The notes beneath the pieces are model-generated. The model was not told the DNA's origin, did no database searches, and was given only the letters and a program-made list of their open reading frames with translations. This document shows positions 56,077 through 64,000 of a DNA stretch of 64,000 nt, piece by piece. Source of the stretch: Marinilabiliaceae bacterium ANBcel2. GTDB taxonomy: Bacteria; Bacteroidota; Bacteroidia; Bacteroidales; Marinilabiliaceae. How positions within the stretch are numbered: position 1 is the first letter of the stretch; every line of letters begins with the position of its first letter. Made by a program: the position numbers and the translations under genes. The stretch spans positions 372,001 through 436,000 of the forward strand of contig JARULA010000002.1 of NCBI GenBank assembly GCA_029688995.1, written 5' to 3'.

Positions 56077-56686
56077 TAAAATATTTTTTAAGCAAAGGAC
56101 TCTTTTTTTGACCTCTAAAATTGAGAAAGATTTAAGTGATGATTTTGATTCAATATTAAAATATTCGAACAGAGGTGAGTTGATCGATTTTATTAAGAGG
56201 TTCGAGTGTGACAGTAATATTAATAAAGCTTTTATATATTGGCATGATGCTGATGAATTATTTAATATTTTTCGCGATTGTTTTGTTAATATTGCTGCTG
56301 CCGGGGGAGTTGTTTATAATCAAACCAGAGAGTATTATTTGGGAATAGAAAGGCGTGGTTTTTTTGATCTGCCTAAAGGAAAACTTGAGGATGGAGAAAA
56401 CTTTGAAGAAGCTGCAGTTAGAGAAGTGGAGGAGGAGTGCGGTATTAAGGGGGTCTCTATTTTAGGGCTGTTACTGACCACTTATCATATATACAGAGAA
56501 AAAGGGGATTTAATTTTAAAAGAGACAAGATGGTATAAAATGGTTTATAACCAAGATGCATCCCCTTCACCTCAAGTTGAGGAGGATATATCTAAGGTCT
56601 ATTGGGTAAAAAAAGGGAATATTACCTCTGGTTTACCGGTTTACCCTTTGGTCCTCGATGTTTTAGCCAGGTCTAACACAAAATAG
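56072..56686 (+). CDS. NUDIX hydrolase
   Basis: 204 residues from the ATG at 56072; the frame extends into pyrE but the shared region argues against an earlier start. The NUDIX box G(x5)E(x7)REUxEExGU is complete: GKLEDGENFEEAAVREVEEECGI, numbered about 106-128. NUDIX enzymes cleave nucleoside diphosphates linked to other groups; the substrate is not evident. The N-terminal 80 residues form a separate alpha/beta region with no clear match. Divergent from pyrE with almost no spacer. Confidence 0.82.
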   Translation: MYKIFFKQRTLFLTSKIEKDLSDDFDSILKYSNRGELIDFIKRFECDSNINKAFIYWHDADELFNIFRDCFVNIAAAGGVVYNQTREYYLGIERRGFFDLPKGKLEDGENFEEAAVREVEEECGIKGVSILGLLLTTYHIYREKGDLILKETRWYKMVYNQDASPSPQVEEDISKVYWVKKGNITSGLPVYPLVLDVLARSNTK

Positions 56687-56692
56687 TATTAG

Positions 56693-58012
56693 TTAATGTT
56701 TTATTATCTCTATAGTTTTTATACGAATATCTTTTTTAGGTCTCTCTTTATTGTTTGTCTCCATTAATGATATCTCGTCTACTAGCTCCATACCTTTGAC
56801 TACTTCTCCAAAAACGGTATAGTCGTTATCCAGATGAGGGGCACCTCCAATGGTTGTATAAACTTCACGCTGCTCTTTGGTAAAAGTTATTCCTTTCTGC
56901 TCTTCCAGTTCATCCAACTCTTTATCACGAAAGACTCTTCCTGATATCATATAGAACTGGCCTCCATCTGATTCATTACGGGGGTTATATGCATCAGGAA
57001 GCTTAGATGCAGCTATTGCTCCGCGCTTATGGAAAAGTCCGGGTACAATATTCATTGGTATTGTATGTCCAGGTCCCTGCCAGCCCACCATCTCATCCGA
57101 CGGAACCTCTTCACGGGTATCTGCTGCACCTGTTTGAATAAGAAAGCTTCTTATCACCCTGTGTATCATTAAATTATCGTAATAATTGTCGCTAACAAGG
57201 CGAATAAAATTATCTCTGTATTTGGGAGTTTCATTATAGAGCTTAATTTCTATATTACCCATATCTGTTATTATATTAAAGCCTTTAATATCTTTATAAG
57301 ATGGGTAAACTCTATTACTTTTATCACTTAGATTGATAATATCATTAACATCTTCTCTTTTATTTAAAAGGTCTATAATTAGACTATTGTTTTGGGCATA
57401 ATATAGAGTTGTGCCATCATCATTCTCTTTTTTTTGAATTATACCTGCCAATCCGTGATCTTTGTAAAAAAGAGGGTTGCCCACAGGAGTCTCTCTTTTT
57501 AAGTTGTACCAAATTGCACTGTCATTATCTATTTTTTTTGCCGAGAGATAACGTCTTATCATTAAATTATCACCCTCCTTATATAGTGAATATAATGAAT
57601 CGGTATCAAAAATAGGAGGCTCAACTTTTAAGAAATCATTATTTGAACTGTTAGTTCTTAAAGTAATTAAATTGTTTTTTAGATCATACGCAGTATAACC
57701 CGAAATGTTGGTTCTGCTGTGGGACCCCGGTGATGAAGCTCTAACACGGTAGGCTCCCTGTATTAAATCGTAGTTTGTTATGATAGTTCTCTCATCTACG
57801 TAAAATCCTATTCCGTTGTTAATTCTTCTGGTGTATCTGTCATAAGTTTGCAGTTCAACAACAGCTTTTATATTTGTGTTATATGATCCTCTTAAAACCT
57901 GGGTTTCTTTATCAGTTTGTGAGGAGTCATTGCTGTTTGAGCTTGTTTTGCATGCAGTTATAAGTAACGATATTAAAAACAGTATAGTGAGAGCTTTTAT
58001 TTGTTTTTGCAT
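56693..58012 (-). CDS. Lipoprotein: degenerate trypsin-like domain fused to a cyclophilin-type peptidyl-prolyl isomerase
   Basis: 439 residues from ATG 58012 (58051 also in frame). Lipobox ITAC after a hydrophobic segment, so a membrane-anchored lipoprotein. Residues about 45-210 follow the HtrA/trypsin layout (GIGFYVDERTIITNYDLIQGA, then YDLKNNLITL, then PVGNPLFYKDHGLAGI) but the three catalytic positions read D, N and P/L where H, D and S should stand, so it is a pseudo-protease. The C-terminal half is a cyclophilin (FNIITDMGNIEIKLYNET, IHRVIRSFLIQTG, GGQFYM, NDYTVFGEV) and probably active. Three bases (or 42) after an LpxH-like gene on the same strand. Confidence 0.8.
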   Translation of the reverse strand: MQKQIKALTILFLISLLITACKTSSNSNDSSQTDKETQVLRGSYNTNIKAVVELQTYDRYTRRINNGIGFYVDERTIITNYDLIQGAYRVRASSPGSHSRTNISGYTAYDLKNNLITLRTNSSNNDFLKVEPPIFDTDSLYSLYKEGDNLMIRRYLSAKKIDNDSAIWYNLKRETPVGNPLFYKDHGLAGIIQKKENDDGTTLYYAQNNSLIIDLLNKREDVNDIINLSDKSNRVYPSYKDIKGFNIITDMGNIEIKLYNETPKYRDNFIRLVSDNYYDNLMIHRVIRSFLIQTGAADTREEVPSDEMVGWQGPGHTIPMNIVPGLFHKRGAIAASKLPDAYNPRNESDGGQFYMISGRVFRDKELDELEEQKGITFTKEQREVYTTIGGAPHLDNDYTVFGEVVKGMELVDEISLMETNNKERPKKDIRIKTIEIIKH

Positions 58013-58053
58013 TGTAGAGGTAATTGTTATCCCTGTTAATTTTAATAGCATTG

Positions 58054-58911
58054 TTAACTTTTAATAATCTCTTTAAATGCTTTGATAAAGATATCTTCGG
58101 TTGTCTCTGACAAAATCTCTTCAACGGTATTGTCATCAACAACATCATACATCTCTTTATCCCAGTATCTAAGATGCCAATCTTTGTCTTCATATTCAAG
58201 AGCAGTCATATTATCTACCCAGTCTCCCGAATTTATATATGTTACCGCTCCGCGTGGAGTCAGTATCCTTTTTTTAACAGGGCGATGTATATGTCCGCAA
58301 ATAGCATAATCATAACCTTTTCTGATTGCAAGGCGAGCTACTGTAGATTCAAAATTGGAGACAGTATCTTTACTTCCTCCTTTTACTTTATCTTTTATTT
58401 TTCCTGCCAAAGAAATCTTATTTTTCCCGAAAAAGCGAAGTATAGAATTTACTATTTTGTTTATTGCAGTTAAAATCCCATACCCCATAGAGCCCATTTT
58501 AGCTAACCATTTAGAGTGATGTAAAACTACATCAAAAACATCTCCGTGAAATATCCATGTTGTAGTACCGTCAAGTGTTAATACTATTTTATTTTCAACT
58601 TTAAAATTGTTGAACTCTATTCCTGCAAAACGTCGTGCCACCTCATCATGATTTCCGGGGATATAAATTAAACGTGTTCCCGACTCAATCATCTTTATTA
58701 AATGTCTTAACACCTTTAAATGGTCGGTTGGAAAATATTTTCGGGAAAATCTCCATGCATCTATTATATCACCATTTAGCACTAGTATCTCCGGTTTTAT
58801 TGATCTCAAATATGCATATAGCTGCGACGCCTTGCTACCGTATGTTCCAAGGTGTGCATCTGATATAACTACAGCTTTGAGTTTTCGAACCGGCGATGAT
58901 TGTGCTGTCAT
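58054..58911 (-). CDS. lpxH: UDP-2,3-diacylglucosamine diphosphatase-like metallophosphoesterase
   Basis: 285 residues with the calcineurin-like metal motifs DAHLG, NGDIIDAW, PGNHDE, FHGDVFD and CGHIHRP. The spacing and the long HGDVFDVVLHHSKWLAKMGS stretch resemble LpxH/LpxI-type enzymes that cleave UDP-diacylglucosamine in lipid A synthesis; Bacteroidota also have related phosphoesterases of other function, so the symbol is tentative. It lies 38 bases downstream of pfkA and upstream of the pseudo-protease/cyclophilin gene. Confidence 0.72.
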   Translation of the reverse strand: MTAQSSPVRKLKAVVISDAHLGTYGSKASQLYAYLRSIKPEILVLNGDIIDAWRFSRKYFPTDHLKVLRHLIKMIESGTRLIYIPGNHDEVARRFAGIEFNNFKVENKIVLTLDGTTTWIFHGDVFDVVLHHSKWLAKMGSMGYGILTAINKIVNSILRFFGKNKISLAGKIKDKVKGGSKDTVSNFESTVARLAIRKGYDYAICGHIHRPVKKRILTPRGAVTYINSGDWVDNMTALEYEDKDWHLRYWDKEMYDVVDDNTVEEILSETTEDIFIKAFKEIIKS

Positions 58912-58949
58912 ACACAGTTGTTTATGTTTATTATCAATAGTAACACTCT

Positions 58950-59930
58950 CTAAATTGATAGTATATCCATTAAATCTAGCAGGGATTTGTTCAACCCTTT
59001 TTTGTCCTTTAATGCTTTTTCAAAGGGAATATAACAGATTTCTCCGTGAACGAGACCAACCATTACATTCTTTTTTTTCTGTAACAGAGCTTCAACGGCC
59101 GAAGCTCCCATTCGACTTGCTGAGACTCTATCGAAGGCTGAAGGTGAGCCTCCTCTTTGAATATGTCCTAAAATGGCAACCCTTACATCATAGTCGGGGT
59201 GGTCTTTACTCACTTTTTCTGCTATATTAAATGCTCCTCCTGCTTTTTCTCCTTCTGCTACAAGAACAATACTTGAGGATTTTTGTTTTTTGAATCCGTT
59301 TGTTAAAAAGTTGTCCAGTCGTTTATAGTCAGTCTCTATTTCGGGAACCAAAATAGCCTCAGCACCTGATGCTATTCCGCCTCTTAAGGCAAGAAAGCCT
59401 GCATCACGTCCCATTACCTCAACAAAGAAAAGTCGGCTGTGTGCACTGGCAGTATCTCTTATCTTGTCTACATTTTCTGTTACGGTATTTAAGGCTGTAT
59501 CATATCCAATAGTGTAATCAGTACCAAAGAGATCATTATCTATCGTTCCAGGAATACCTATGATTGGGATATTGTACTCTTCTCCAAAAATACGGGCTCC
59601 GGTAAAAGTTCCATCTCCTCCTATTACAATTAAAGCATCAACACCATGTTTTTTAAGATTGTTGTATGCTTTTTCTCTACCTTCTTTAGTTTTAAAATCT
59701 TTGCTTCTTGCTGATTTTAAAATAGTTCCTCCGCGTTGAATGATGTTACTTACCGATTTAGAGTCCATCGGGATTATATCGTTTGTTATCAATCCTTCAT
59801 ATCCACGCATCACCCCTTTTACTTCAATTTTATTGTAGATTGCACTTCTTACAACAGCTCTTATTGCAGCATTCATCCCCGGGGCGTCGCCTCCTGAGGT
59901 TAAAACAGCTATTTTATTTACAGGATCCAT
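58950..59930 (-). CDS. pfkA: ATP-dependent 6-phosphofructokinase
   Basis: Commits fructose 6-phosphate to glycolysis. 326 residues: [13 protein letters not shown] (nucleotide site), GGDGTFTGA, and [19 protein letters not shown] with the catalytic aspartate. The glycine pattern in GGDGT favours ATP over pyrophosphate as donor. Twelve bases after ispH on the same strand. Confidence 0.95.
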   Translation of the reverse strand: MDPVNKIAVLTSGGDAPGMNAAIRAVVRSAIYNKIEVKGVMRGYEGLITNDIIPMDSKSVSNIIQRGGTILKSARSKDFKTKEGREKAYNNLKKHGVDALIVIGGDGTFTGARIFGEEYNIPIIGIPGTIDNDLFGTDYTIGYDTALNTVTENVDKIRDTASAHSRLFFVEVMGRDAGFLALRGGIASGAEAILVPEIETDYKRLDNFLTNGFKKQKSSSIVLVAEGEKAGGAFNIAEKVSKDHPDYDVRVAILGHIQRGGSPSAFDRVSASRMGASAVEALLQKKKNVMVGLVHGEICYIPFEKALKDKKGLNKSLLDLMDILSI

Positions 59931-59942
59931 TATAAAATTCTT

Positions 59943-60830
59943 TTATTCGTTTAATAAATCATTTAAATACTCCTCTGTTTTCTTCATTAACCAGTGAGGT
60001 GTTGATGTAGCACCGCATATTCCAATTGAATGGGGTCTTGGAGTAAACCACTCCTTTTTAATATCATTAGGATTACTTATTAAATATGACTCTTTATTGT
60101 TTTTTTTGCAAACTTCATAAAGAACTTTTCCATTACTGCTTTGTGAACCGGCAACAAAAATTATGATATCATAAAATGCCGCAAATTTTTTTAGATGTGG
60201 TATCCGGTTTCCAACTTGGGCGCAAATTGTATTGTGCATTGTTAAAAGCTCTTCACTATTAAGGTGAGCTTTAATTTTTTCTGTAATAATTTCCAAATCG
60301 GTATAACTCTTTGTTGTTTGACTAAAGAGTATAGTTCTTTTTTTTGGATTAAGTTTTTTTATGTCTGCCTCATTTTCAACGATTATCGCTTTGTTGTTTG
60401 TATGGCCCAGGAGACCTTTGATTTCGGCATGTCCTATTTGTCCAAAGATAACTACCTGTCCGTTCTCTTGCTCCATTTGCTGCCATGCTATTTTAACTCT
60501 TTGCTGAAGTTTTAAAACAACCGGACATGTTGCATCAACTATTGTTAGGCCTCTCTTTTTTGCCTTTTTATAAGATTCGGGAGGCTCTCCGTGAGCACGA
60601 AACAGCACTTTTTTCTCTTCTATTTTTTCAACTTCTCCTTCGGGGACACTCTTCATTCCCATTTTATTTAGACGGTTGATTTCGGTATCGTTATGTACAA
60701 TATCTCCCAGACTGACAATTGTATTGTTTTTTGTCAGATTAGATTCTGCCATCTCTATTGCACGATTAACTCCAAAGCAAAATCCCGACTTTCTATCTCT
60801 TTTTATTATAACCTTTCTTTTTTCTGCCAT
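59943..60830 (-). CDS. ispH: 4-hydroxy-3-methylbut-2-enyl diphosphate reductase
   Basis: Last step of the MEP isoprenoid pathway, with an iron-sulphur cluster. 295 residues; the three cluster cysteines are Cys18 (SGFCFGV), Cys102 (DATCPVV) and Cys203 (NTICAQV), and the catalytic glutamate is Glu136 in GHAEIKG. Its stop lies 12 bases before pfkA. Four bases after cmk. Confidence 0.95.
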   Translation of the reverse strand: MAEKRKVIIKRDRKSGFCFGVNRAIEMAESNLTKNNTIVSLGDIVHNDTEINRLNKMGMKSVPEGEVEKIEEKKVLFRAHGEPPESYKKAKKRGLTIVDATCPVVLKLQQRVKIAWQQMEQENGQVVIFGQIGHAEIKGLLGHTNNKAIIVENEADIKKLNPKKRTILFSQTTKSYTDLEIITEKIKAHLNSEELLTMHNTICAQVGNRIPHLKKFAAFYDIIIFVAGSQSSNGKVLYEVCKKNNKESYLISNPNDIKKEWFTPRPHSIGICGATSTPHWLMKKTEEYLNDLLNE

Positions 60831-60834
60831 GACA

Positions 60835-61518
60835 TTATAGCCATCCTTTGTTTTTAAGCTGCTCTTTTACCCATACAAGTTGCTCTTCTCTATTCATGTT
60901 GCTGTTGTCAAGAATTAATGCATCATCAGCTTTTTTTAACGGACTTTCACTGCGGTTACTATCTGTATAATCACGCATTTTGATATTTTCCAGTACTTCA
61001 TTAAAAGAGATCTTATCTCCTTTTTCTTTCATCTCTTTGAATCTTCTTTCTGCTCTAACTTCGGGCGAAGCGGTCATAAAAATTTTAATGTCTGCATTAG
61101 GAAAAACAACTGTTCCTATATCTCTACCATCAAGAATCACACCACCTTTTTTCCCCATTTCTTGTTGAAGCTTTACCAGATGTTTTCTTACAAAGGGTAT
61201 AGCACTTATAGCGCTTACATTGTTACTTACTTCTATTGAGCGTATTTTATCTTCAACATTCTTGCCGTTTAAAAGGGTTATATCTCTGTTATTCTCTTTG
61301 CTAAACTTTATATCTATGTGGGGAATTTTTTTTTCAAGTTCAATTAGATTAACATCCTTCTTTGTAGCAATATTATTGTTAAGAGCATAAAGTGTTAATG
61401 CTCGGTACATTGCTCCTGTATCTATATAGATGAGATTAAGCTCATTTGCTATCTCTTTGGCAACTGTGCTTTTACCACACGATGAGTGTCCGTCAACAGC
61501 AATAATAATATCTTGCAT
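60835..61518 (-). CDS. cmk: Cytidylate kinase
   Basis: Phosphorylates CMP and dCMP. 227 residues: P-loop GHSSCGKST, YIDTGAMYRAL, DGRDIGTVVFPNADIKIF and RRFKEM are all typical. First gene of cmk-ispH-pfkA-lpxH-like, with a possible 160-base leader from a -7 element at 61686-61679. Confidence 0.95.
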   Translation of the reverse strand: MQDIIIAVDGHSSCGKSTVAKEIANELNLIYIDTGAMYRALTLYALNNNIATKKDVNLIELEKKIPHIDIKFSKENNRDITLLNGKNVEDKIRSIEVSNNVSAISAIPFVRKHLVKLQQEMGKKGGVILDGRDIGTVVFPNADIKIFMTASPEVRAERRFKEMKEKGDKISFNEVLENIKMRDYTDSNRSESPLKKADDALILDNSNMNREEQLVWVKEQLKNKGWL

Positions 61519-61678
61519 ATGTCTGTAATTTGTCTTTCAATTGTCACATGTAACTTCGCCAATATAGTCATCCAACTGTGTGAGAACAATTATACTTGGT
61601 CGATATGGCGATTTTCATGTCTCGTTTTATTAGTTGAATACTATGTTATATTATTGGTCTCTTCTTTTTGATAGATTA

Positions 61679-61686
61679 CAAAGTTA
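61679..61686 (-). promoter_or_regulatory. Bacteroidota -7 element upstream of cmk
   Basis: TAACTTTG on the minus strand, exact TAnnTTTG match. It would give a leader of about 155 bases before cmk, a stretch (61519-61678) that holds only a 16-codon ORF starting ATGAAAATCGCC and nothing else I can name. No matching TTG, so it is weak. Confidence 0.4.
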
Positions 61687-61691
61687 AAAAA

Positions 61692-62669
61692 TTACTCTTT
61701 TAAATCGATTTTACTCATTACTTTGTCCAGTGTTGTAACTAATTGTAAAGAAGTGTGATGTGGTAGTTTTTTGCTTTCAATGTTGCGGTTTAAAAGCGCA
61801 CTGTTTACCTCTTCTATTTCATGATAGTACCCATTGCCCGTGTAGTCAATATTTATAGTTTCAATTACTTTGCTGTTTTCTATAATTGATATTGTTTTTG
61901 AGTGATGAAACCTGCTATGGAGTTTTATTGTTTTTTTTGTGCCATATATGATAGCCTCCGTTGGAGTATCTGCCTCTGTTGTTGATTCTAAAACAGATTT
62001 TGCTGAATTTTCATGTTCAAATAGTATTGCACAGTAGCTATCTACCCCTGTTTTAGCCATACGCGCAACAGCTTCTGTTTTGGTTGGCATTCCTAAAAGT
62101 AACTGACTTAAATAAATGGGATATATTCCTATATCTAATAAGGAGCTTCCACCTAAATTTTTATTAAAGATGCGACTGTTAGGATTAAACTCGGCTTTAA
62201 AGCCAAAGTCTGCATGCAGTGAAATAATTTCTCCTGCATAGTTATCCCTTATCAGCTCTATTAACTTCTCTGTTGCAGGTATAAATCTTGTCCACATACC
62301 CTCCATTAAAAAAAGATTTTTTGATACTGCTTTCTTTTGCATCTTTTTTACCTCTTGTGCATTCATGCCCATAGGTTTTTCGCATAACACCGATTTGTTA
62401 TTGTCTAAACAGAGCATTGTGTTGCTGTAGTGAAAGGTGTGTGGAGTTGCTATGTAAACAACATCTATTTCGGGGTCTTCTGTCAGTTCTTTATATGATC
62501 CAAAATATTTTACTGCTTTATGTTTCTCTTTAAAAGTTTTTGCTTTTGATTCAGTTCTTGATGCAACACCATGTAACTCGGCTTTTTTTGATAGTTTTAA
62601 ATCCTGGGCAAATTTGTCTGCAATATTTCCCAGTCCGATTATCCCCCATTTTATCTTTTTTTGTTGCAT
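61692..62669 (-). CDS. Gfo/Idh/MocA family oxidoreductase
   Basis: 325 residues from ATG 62669; the frame starts at TTG 62711 but overlaps porQ and lacks family support. The Rossmann motif GIIGLGNIADKFA is at the start, and CEKPMGMN gives the conserved EKP with the catalytic lysine. The family oxidises or reduces sugar and inositol-type substrates with NAD(P); the substrate is unknown. It follows porQ by 36 bases and precedes the cmk leader. Confidence 0.88.
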   Translation of the reverse strand: MQQKKIKWGIIGLGNIADKFAQDLKLSKKAELHGVASRTESKAKTFKEKHKAVKYFGSYKELTEDPEIDVVYIATPHTFHYSNTMLCLDNNKSVLCEKPMGMNAQEVKKMQKKAVSKNLFLMEGMWTRFIPATEKLIELIRDNYAGEIISLHADFGFKAEFNPNSRIFNKNLGGSSLLDIGIYPIYLSQLLLGMPTKTEAVARMAKTGVDSYCAILFEHENSAKSVLESTTEADTPTEAIIYGTKKTIKLHSRFHHSKTISIIENSKVIETINIDYTGNGYYHEIEEVNSALLNRNIESKKLPHHTSLQLVTTLDKVMSKIDLKE

Positions 62670-62704
62670 TATATAAACGGTTTTTAATTTAAAAAAATGA
62701 TACT

Positions 62705-63712
62705 TTACCAATCTGCAAGTCTTGTTGTAACAGTAAAATGGTTTGATGAACCACCTAAATGGTAGTGAGATGATCCATAAGAGAAATTGAATTTATCTAC
62801 TTTAAATCCTAGTCCCCAGGAAAAGCCAACTGTTGATGTTTTTGATTCAATTTTTAGCTCTTGTCGTCTTTTAGGATTTACACCTGCTGCTATATAAAAA
62901 TTTTCTGAAGGTAAAAATTCAACTCCTATTGTTGTATGTCTTAGTATATTTTGTGCAAATGAGTTTGAGTCATCATTGTTTTGCGATTGATTTAATGAGT
63001 AGTTTAAAGAACCATGTATTAGATTTTGTGCAGTTAAAGATAATCTAAATGGTGCATGGCGTGGTTTGTGTGTAACTCCTATTTGCAGGTCGGGCTTTAT
63101 TGCTCCCTCATGTGACTCATCGTATGCTGTAATTTGATATCCAAAATTTCTAAGGGCAATACCATATGAAGTTAAACTGTTTTCACTGTTGTAGATAACT
63201 CCTAAATCTGCTGCTAAGCCCCAGGAGTTATATCTCTCTATTTTACTGTATAGCGGTTTAAATGAGATCCCTGCTTTAACTCTTTCGTGCAATTGCATAC
63301 TATAGGTTAACTGTAAAATTGTTTCTCCTGCCGAGAAAGTGCCCGTCTCGGTTCCAAACTGATCTCTTCCATCAAAGTTGCCATAGTTTAAATGGTAAAG
63401 ACCTATTGCAAATTGGCCGTTACCGGGTGTATTAAAAGCATATCCTGCATATCCGTAGTTAATTCCGGCAAGATATGGAACAAATCCCACAGTGATATTT
63501 TTTAAAAGGGACGAGTCAAGAGTGGCAGGATTGTGTTGAAGCATACTTAAGTCTGTTGCTTTTAATGCTGTCTGATTTCCTCCCAGAGCGGTTAATCTTG
63601 CTGAATGGGTTATTTGCAGGGCAGAGAAAAGAGTCTCACCTCCTTTTTGAGAGTAAATGGAGGTGAAATTCAATAGAATGATAGTTGTTATATATACTAT
63701 TTTTTTTATCAA
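62705..63712 (-). CDS. porQ: Type IX secretion system protein PorQ
   Basis: 335 residues. Outer-membrane barrel of the PorV/PorQ (FadL-like) type: signal peptide, then TALGGNQTALKATDLSMLQHNPATL, with the NPA motif, and a terminal strand ending RLADW. In the type IX system PorQ acts with PorU, PorV and PorZ in cargo attachment. The only in-frame start is TTG at 63712 (an in-frame TAA lies two codons upstream and no ATG follows within the signal peptide). Followed by the oxidoreductase, then cmk, ispH and pfkA. Confidence 0.88.
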   Translation of the reverse strand: MIKKIVYITTIILLNFTSIYSQKGGETLFSALQITHSARLTALGGNQTALKATDLSMLQHNPATLDSSLLKNITVGFVPYLAGINYGYAGYAFNTPGNGQFAIGLYHLNYGNFDGRDQFGTETGTFSAGETILQLTYSMQLHERVKAGISFKPLYSKIERYNSWGLAADLGVIYNSENSLTSYGIALRNFGYQITAYDESHEGAIKPDLQIGVTHKPRHAPFRLSLTAQNLIHGSLNYSLNQSQNNDDSNSFAQNILRHTTIGVEFLPSENFYIAAGVNPKRRQELKIESKTSTVGFSWGLGFKVDKFNFSYGSSHYHLGGSSNHFTVTTRLADW

Positions 63713-63739
63713 GTTTTAAACAGATAATTAATAGATGAA

Positions 63740-63747
63740 CAAAATTA
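63740..63747 (-). promoter_or_regulatory. Bacteroidota -7 element of porQ
   Basis: TAATTTTG on the minus strand, exact TAnnTTTG match, 28 bases before the porQ TTG start. It supports that start codon. Confidence 0.45.
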
Positions 63748-63802
63748 GTTTTTCTTTTTATATTTATATAAAATTAGAGAGAATCATTATTTTTTGATTT
63801 AT

Positions 63803-64000
63803 ATGGAGCAATTAACACTTTCAACCCCTGCACTTTTATTTTCTGCAATATCTTTAATTATGCTTGCCTATACCAATAGGTTTTTAGCTTATGCTGCGCT
63901 GGTTCGTTCATTACATGAAAAGTTTAAAGATAATCCCGATAAGAAAACATATGAGCAGATAAAAAATATGCGTAAAAGGCTTGTTTTAACACGACTTATG
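63803..64000 (+). CDS. DUF2721 family membrane protein, N-terminal part (cut by window edge)
   Basis: 66 codons are visible, open to the window edge. The start MEQLTLSTPALLFSAISLIML, followed by AYTNRFLAYAALVRSL, matches the DUF2721 family: an N-terminal membrane segment and a short cytosolic loop. Family function is unknown. Divergent from porQ. Confidence 0.75.
   Translation, partial: MEQLTLSTPALLFSAISLIMLAYTNRFLAYAALVRSLHEKFKDNPDKKTYEQIKNMRKRLVLTRLM

Noticed and set aside
1-64000. CRISPR arrays, insertion sequences, prophage or integrative elements.
   Set aside because: No spaced direct repeats, transposase, integrase or terminal inverted repeats were found; gene content and base composition are uniform.

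Overview
This looks like chromosomal DNA of a low-GC member of the Bacteroidota, probably class Bacteroidia. The evidence is: promoters of the Bacteroidota type (TTG, about 20 bases, TAnnTTTG) in front of several genes; few Shine-Dalgarno sequences; genes of the type IX secretion system (T9SS: porQ, a PorP/SprF protein, a type B C-terminal sorting domain); and paired methylmalonyl-CoA mutase subunits with a membrane pyrophosphatase. Genus and species cannot be fixed from the sequence. I see no insertion sequence, phage, integrase, CRISPR array or rRNA. The window is dense, mostly housekeeping chromosome with a few less ordinary islands.

Layout. 1-3.1 kb (minus): ahcY (cut by the window edge), ribF and prfB. 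prfB needs a programmed +1 frameshift, so its real start is at 2757. Behind it lie an unexplained structured element and tRNA-His. 3.2-8.1 kb (plus): an AlkD-like protein, a large GNAT-type protein, rpmE2 and lon; lon has a perfect sigma-54 promoter. 8.1-16.4 kb (minus): an ADP-ribosylglycohydrolase, aroK, parC, parE, obgE, adk, hpt. 16.5-19.4 kb (plus): two outer-membrane beta-barrel proteins, the second carrying a helix-hairpin-helix region. 19.5-21.6 kb: recQ (minus). 21.9-29.5 kb (plus): tatC, lptB, tRNA-Leu, tig-clpP-clpX, hppA. 29.5-37.7 kb: cls and ribD (minus), prmC (plus), acpH, mutB and mutA (minus).

37.9-48.4 kb (plus) is the most unusual stretch. After coaD and a thioredoxin-fold lipoprotein-free secreted protein come a T9SS type B cargo protein, a PorP/SprF protein, a PD40-propeller/PKD protein, an unrecognised secreted protein and a very large beta-propeller receptor ending in an apparently active SpoIIE/PP2C phosphatase. 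Together they suggest a cell-surface complex tied to an inner-membrane phosphatase signal; that function is inference.

48.4-54.1 kb (minus) reads rsfS, ftsH, cdsA, psd, a FemAB-type protein and a GNAT protein with a terminal cysteine cluster. 54.2-56.7 kb has birA and a NUDIX protein on plus, an SRPBCC protein and pyrE on minus. 56.7-63.7 kb (minus) reads porQ, a Gfo/Idh/MocA oxidoreductase, cmk, ispH, pfkA, an LpxH-like phosphoesterase and a lipoprotein joining a dead trypsin-like domain to a cyclophilin. The window ends inside a DUF2721 gene.

Links between genes: prfB and prmC (release factor and its methylase), ribD and ribF (riboflavin to FAD), tig, clpPX, lon and ftsH (protein quality control), cls, psd and cdsA (phospholipids), lptB and the LpxH-like protein (LPS), and mutAB with hppA (propionate/succinate metabolism and pyrophosphate energy). 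No intergenic stretch over 300 bases lacks a described element, except that 21638-21916 (279 bases) holds only the recQ promoter as far as I can see.
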